A DNA stretch of 6,226 nt, taken from positions 1-6,226 of the forward strand of contig CADCQO010000247.1 of assembly GCA_902803585.1 (NCBI GenBank). The letters run 5' to 3'. This DNA comes from an uncultured Ruminococcus sp. (GTDB lineage: Bacteria; Bacillota; Clostridia; Oscillospirales; Acutalibacteraceae). Made by a program: the position numbers and the translations under genes. Below, piece after piece: positions 5,740 to 6,226 of this stretch (within the stretch, counting starts at the first letter, position 1; each line of letters opens with the position of its first letter). The notes under the pieces are model-generated. The model saw nothing but the letters and a program-made list of their open reading frames with translations, searched no databases and had not been told where the DNA came from.

Positions 5740-5771
5740 TCTAAATTCATTCTGTTTTTAGAGCCTGCATA

Positions 5772-6188
5772 TCAATCAGAAAGTCCGATCTGGTTATACT
5801 GTCGAAGAACCAGTTCCAAAGCAGCCCCCAATATCATGCCAATCAGTATGTAAATAAACAGCCGGAGCTCAAACGGGCCGCCGATAATGATACGTCCGAT
5901 ATCACTTTCGTAAAGGCTGTTGTACCATCCGAATTCCATTTTCCGGAAAAGCTGCAGGAAAGACACCGCCAAAAAGGCAATGCCTCCGACCACCCAAGCC
6001 GCCGCTTTCTTGAAAATGATGGCAACAATAAAATAAATTCCCATCGTGATGAAGACAAAGCTGCCTTCCATCGCAAATTTTTTATCCTCCACACTTCCTC
6101 CGAGAGATACATCGGTTACCCTTACGATATATCCTACAACGATGAGGATAACCCCGATAATGAAGTACCTGATGCGGTTTCGCTGCAT
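5772..6188 (-). CDS. Small four-helix membrane protein, DUF2809-like
   Basis: 138 residues with four likely transmembrane helices at about 8-25, 42-59, 63-81 and 105-127, a basic N-terminus (MQRNRIR) and no signal peptide cleavage site. The second half, from the SFLQLF stretch (76-81) through IGRIIIGGPFELRLFIYILIG to GAALE, follows the pattern I associate with DUF2809 (a Gln-Leu helix end, then a loop with (I/L)G, then F..DL..Y..G). This assignment is by recollection of the family pattern, not by search. The usual Asp before the last helix is Arg here. Function is unknown. The start ATG at 6188 has GGAGG (6196-6200) 7 bases upstream. Its promoter is not visible and probably lies past the right edge. 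It ends at its own terminator (5695-5739), so it is not part of the exporter operon. Confidence 0.82.
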   Translation of the reverse strand: MQRNRIRYFIIGVILIVVGYIVRVTDVSLGGSVEDKKFAMEGSFVFITMGIYFIVAIIFKKAAAWVVGGIAFLAVSFLQLFRKMEFGWYNSLYESDIGRIIIGGPFELRLFIYILIGMILGAALELVLRQYNQIGLSD

Positions 6189-6193
6189 AAAAA

Positions 6194-6200
6194 TCCCTCC
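6194..6200 (-). promoter_or_regulatory. Ribosome binding site of the DUF2809-like gene
   Basis: GGAGGGA on the minus strand, 5 bases from its end to the ATG at 6188. It fixes the start. The remaining 26 bases to the window edge are too short to judge a promoter. Confidence 0.8.
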
Positions 6201-6226
6201 AGCATATCGGAGAAATCGAAAATATA

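Noticed and set aside
5489..5761. 90-codon plus-strand open frame across the regulator start, promoter and terminator
   Set aside because: It spans the minus-strand promoter and the terminator hairpin, and its composition is not protein-like. No ribosome binding site was seen.
5640..5771. Possible small gene or RNA gene in the intergenic stretch
   Set aside because: The stretch is explained by the terminator at 5695-5739, an A/T-rich element and the promoter. No separate promoter, start with ribosome binding site, or tRNA-like fold was found.

Overview
The window looks like ordinary chromosomal DNA from a Gram-positive Clostridia-type bacterium. I would guess a Ruminococcus-like member of the Oscillospiraceae/Ruminococcaceae, but that is inference from three things: the Firmicute-style hisS-aspS pair, strong GGAGG ribosome binding sites with sigma-A-like promoters, and a secreted YkwD-type CAP protein with Cys-rich repeats. 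No organism was identified by searching. There is no sign of a phage, insertion sequence, integron, CRISPR array, tRNA or rRNA.

Layout, left to right. Plus strand: the 3' part of hisS (histidyl-tRNA synthetase, cut by the left edge) is followed 25 bases later by a complete aspS (aspartyl-tRNA synthetase), which ends at a strong intrinsic terminator. A new transcription unit follows with its own near-consensus promoter. It has a hairpin at the predicted transcript start, a strong Shine-Dalgarno, and a gene for a secreted CAP-domain protein carrying three tandem 17-residue cysteine-containing repeats between signal peptide and CAP domain. A strong hairpin between this gene and the convergent operon probably serves both, although its U-tract favours the minus strand.

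Minus strand, in transcription order from the right: a small four-helix membrane protein resembling DUF2809, with its own terminator. Next is a three-gene operon: a regulator with an Xre-type HTH fused to an AbrB/SpoVT-like domain, an ABC ATPase and an ABC-2 permease. The three genes overlap (20 bases, then 4 bases), so they are almost certainly co-transcribed and translationally coupled. The operon promoter is TTGAAA-17-TATAAT with a leader of only about 17 bases and an imperfect palindrome inside the spacer. This is a plausible site for autorepression by the HTH-AbrB protein.

Functionally there are three independent units: tRNA charging (housekeeping), a secreted cell-envelope or extracellular CAP protein, and a self-regulated exporter of unknown substrate. 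I did not find a convincing new multi-gene system. The two items most worth following up are the Cys-repeat region of the CAP protein and the HTH-AbrB regulator paired with an ABC exporter.
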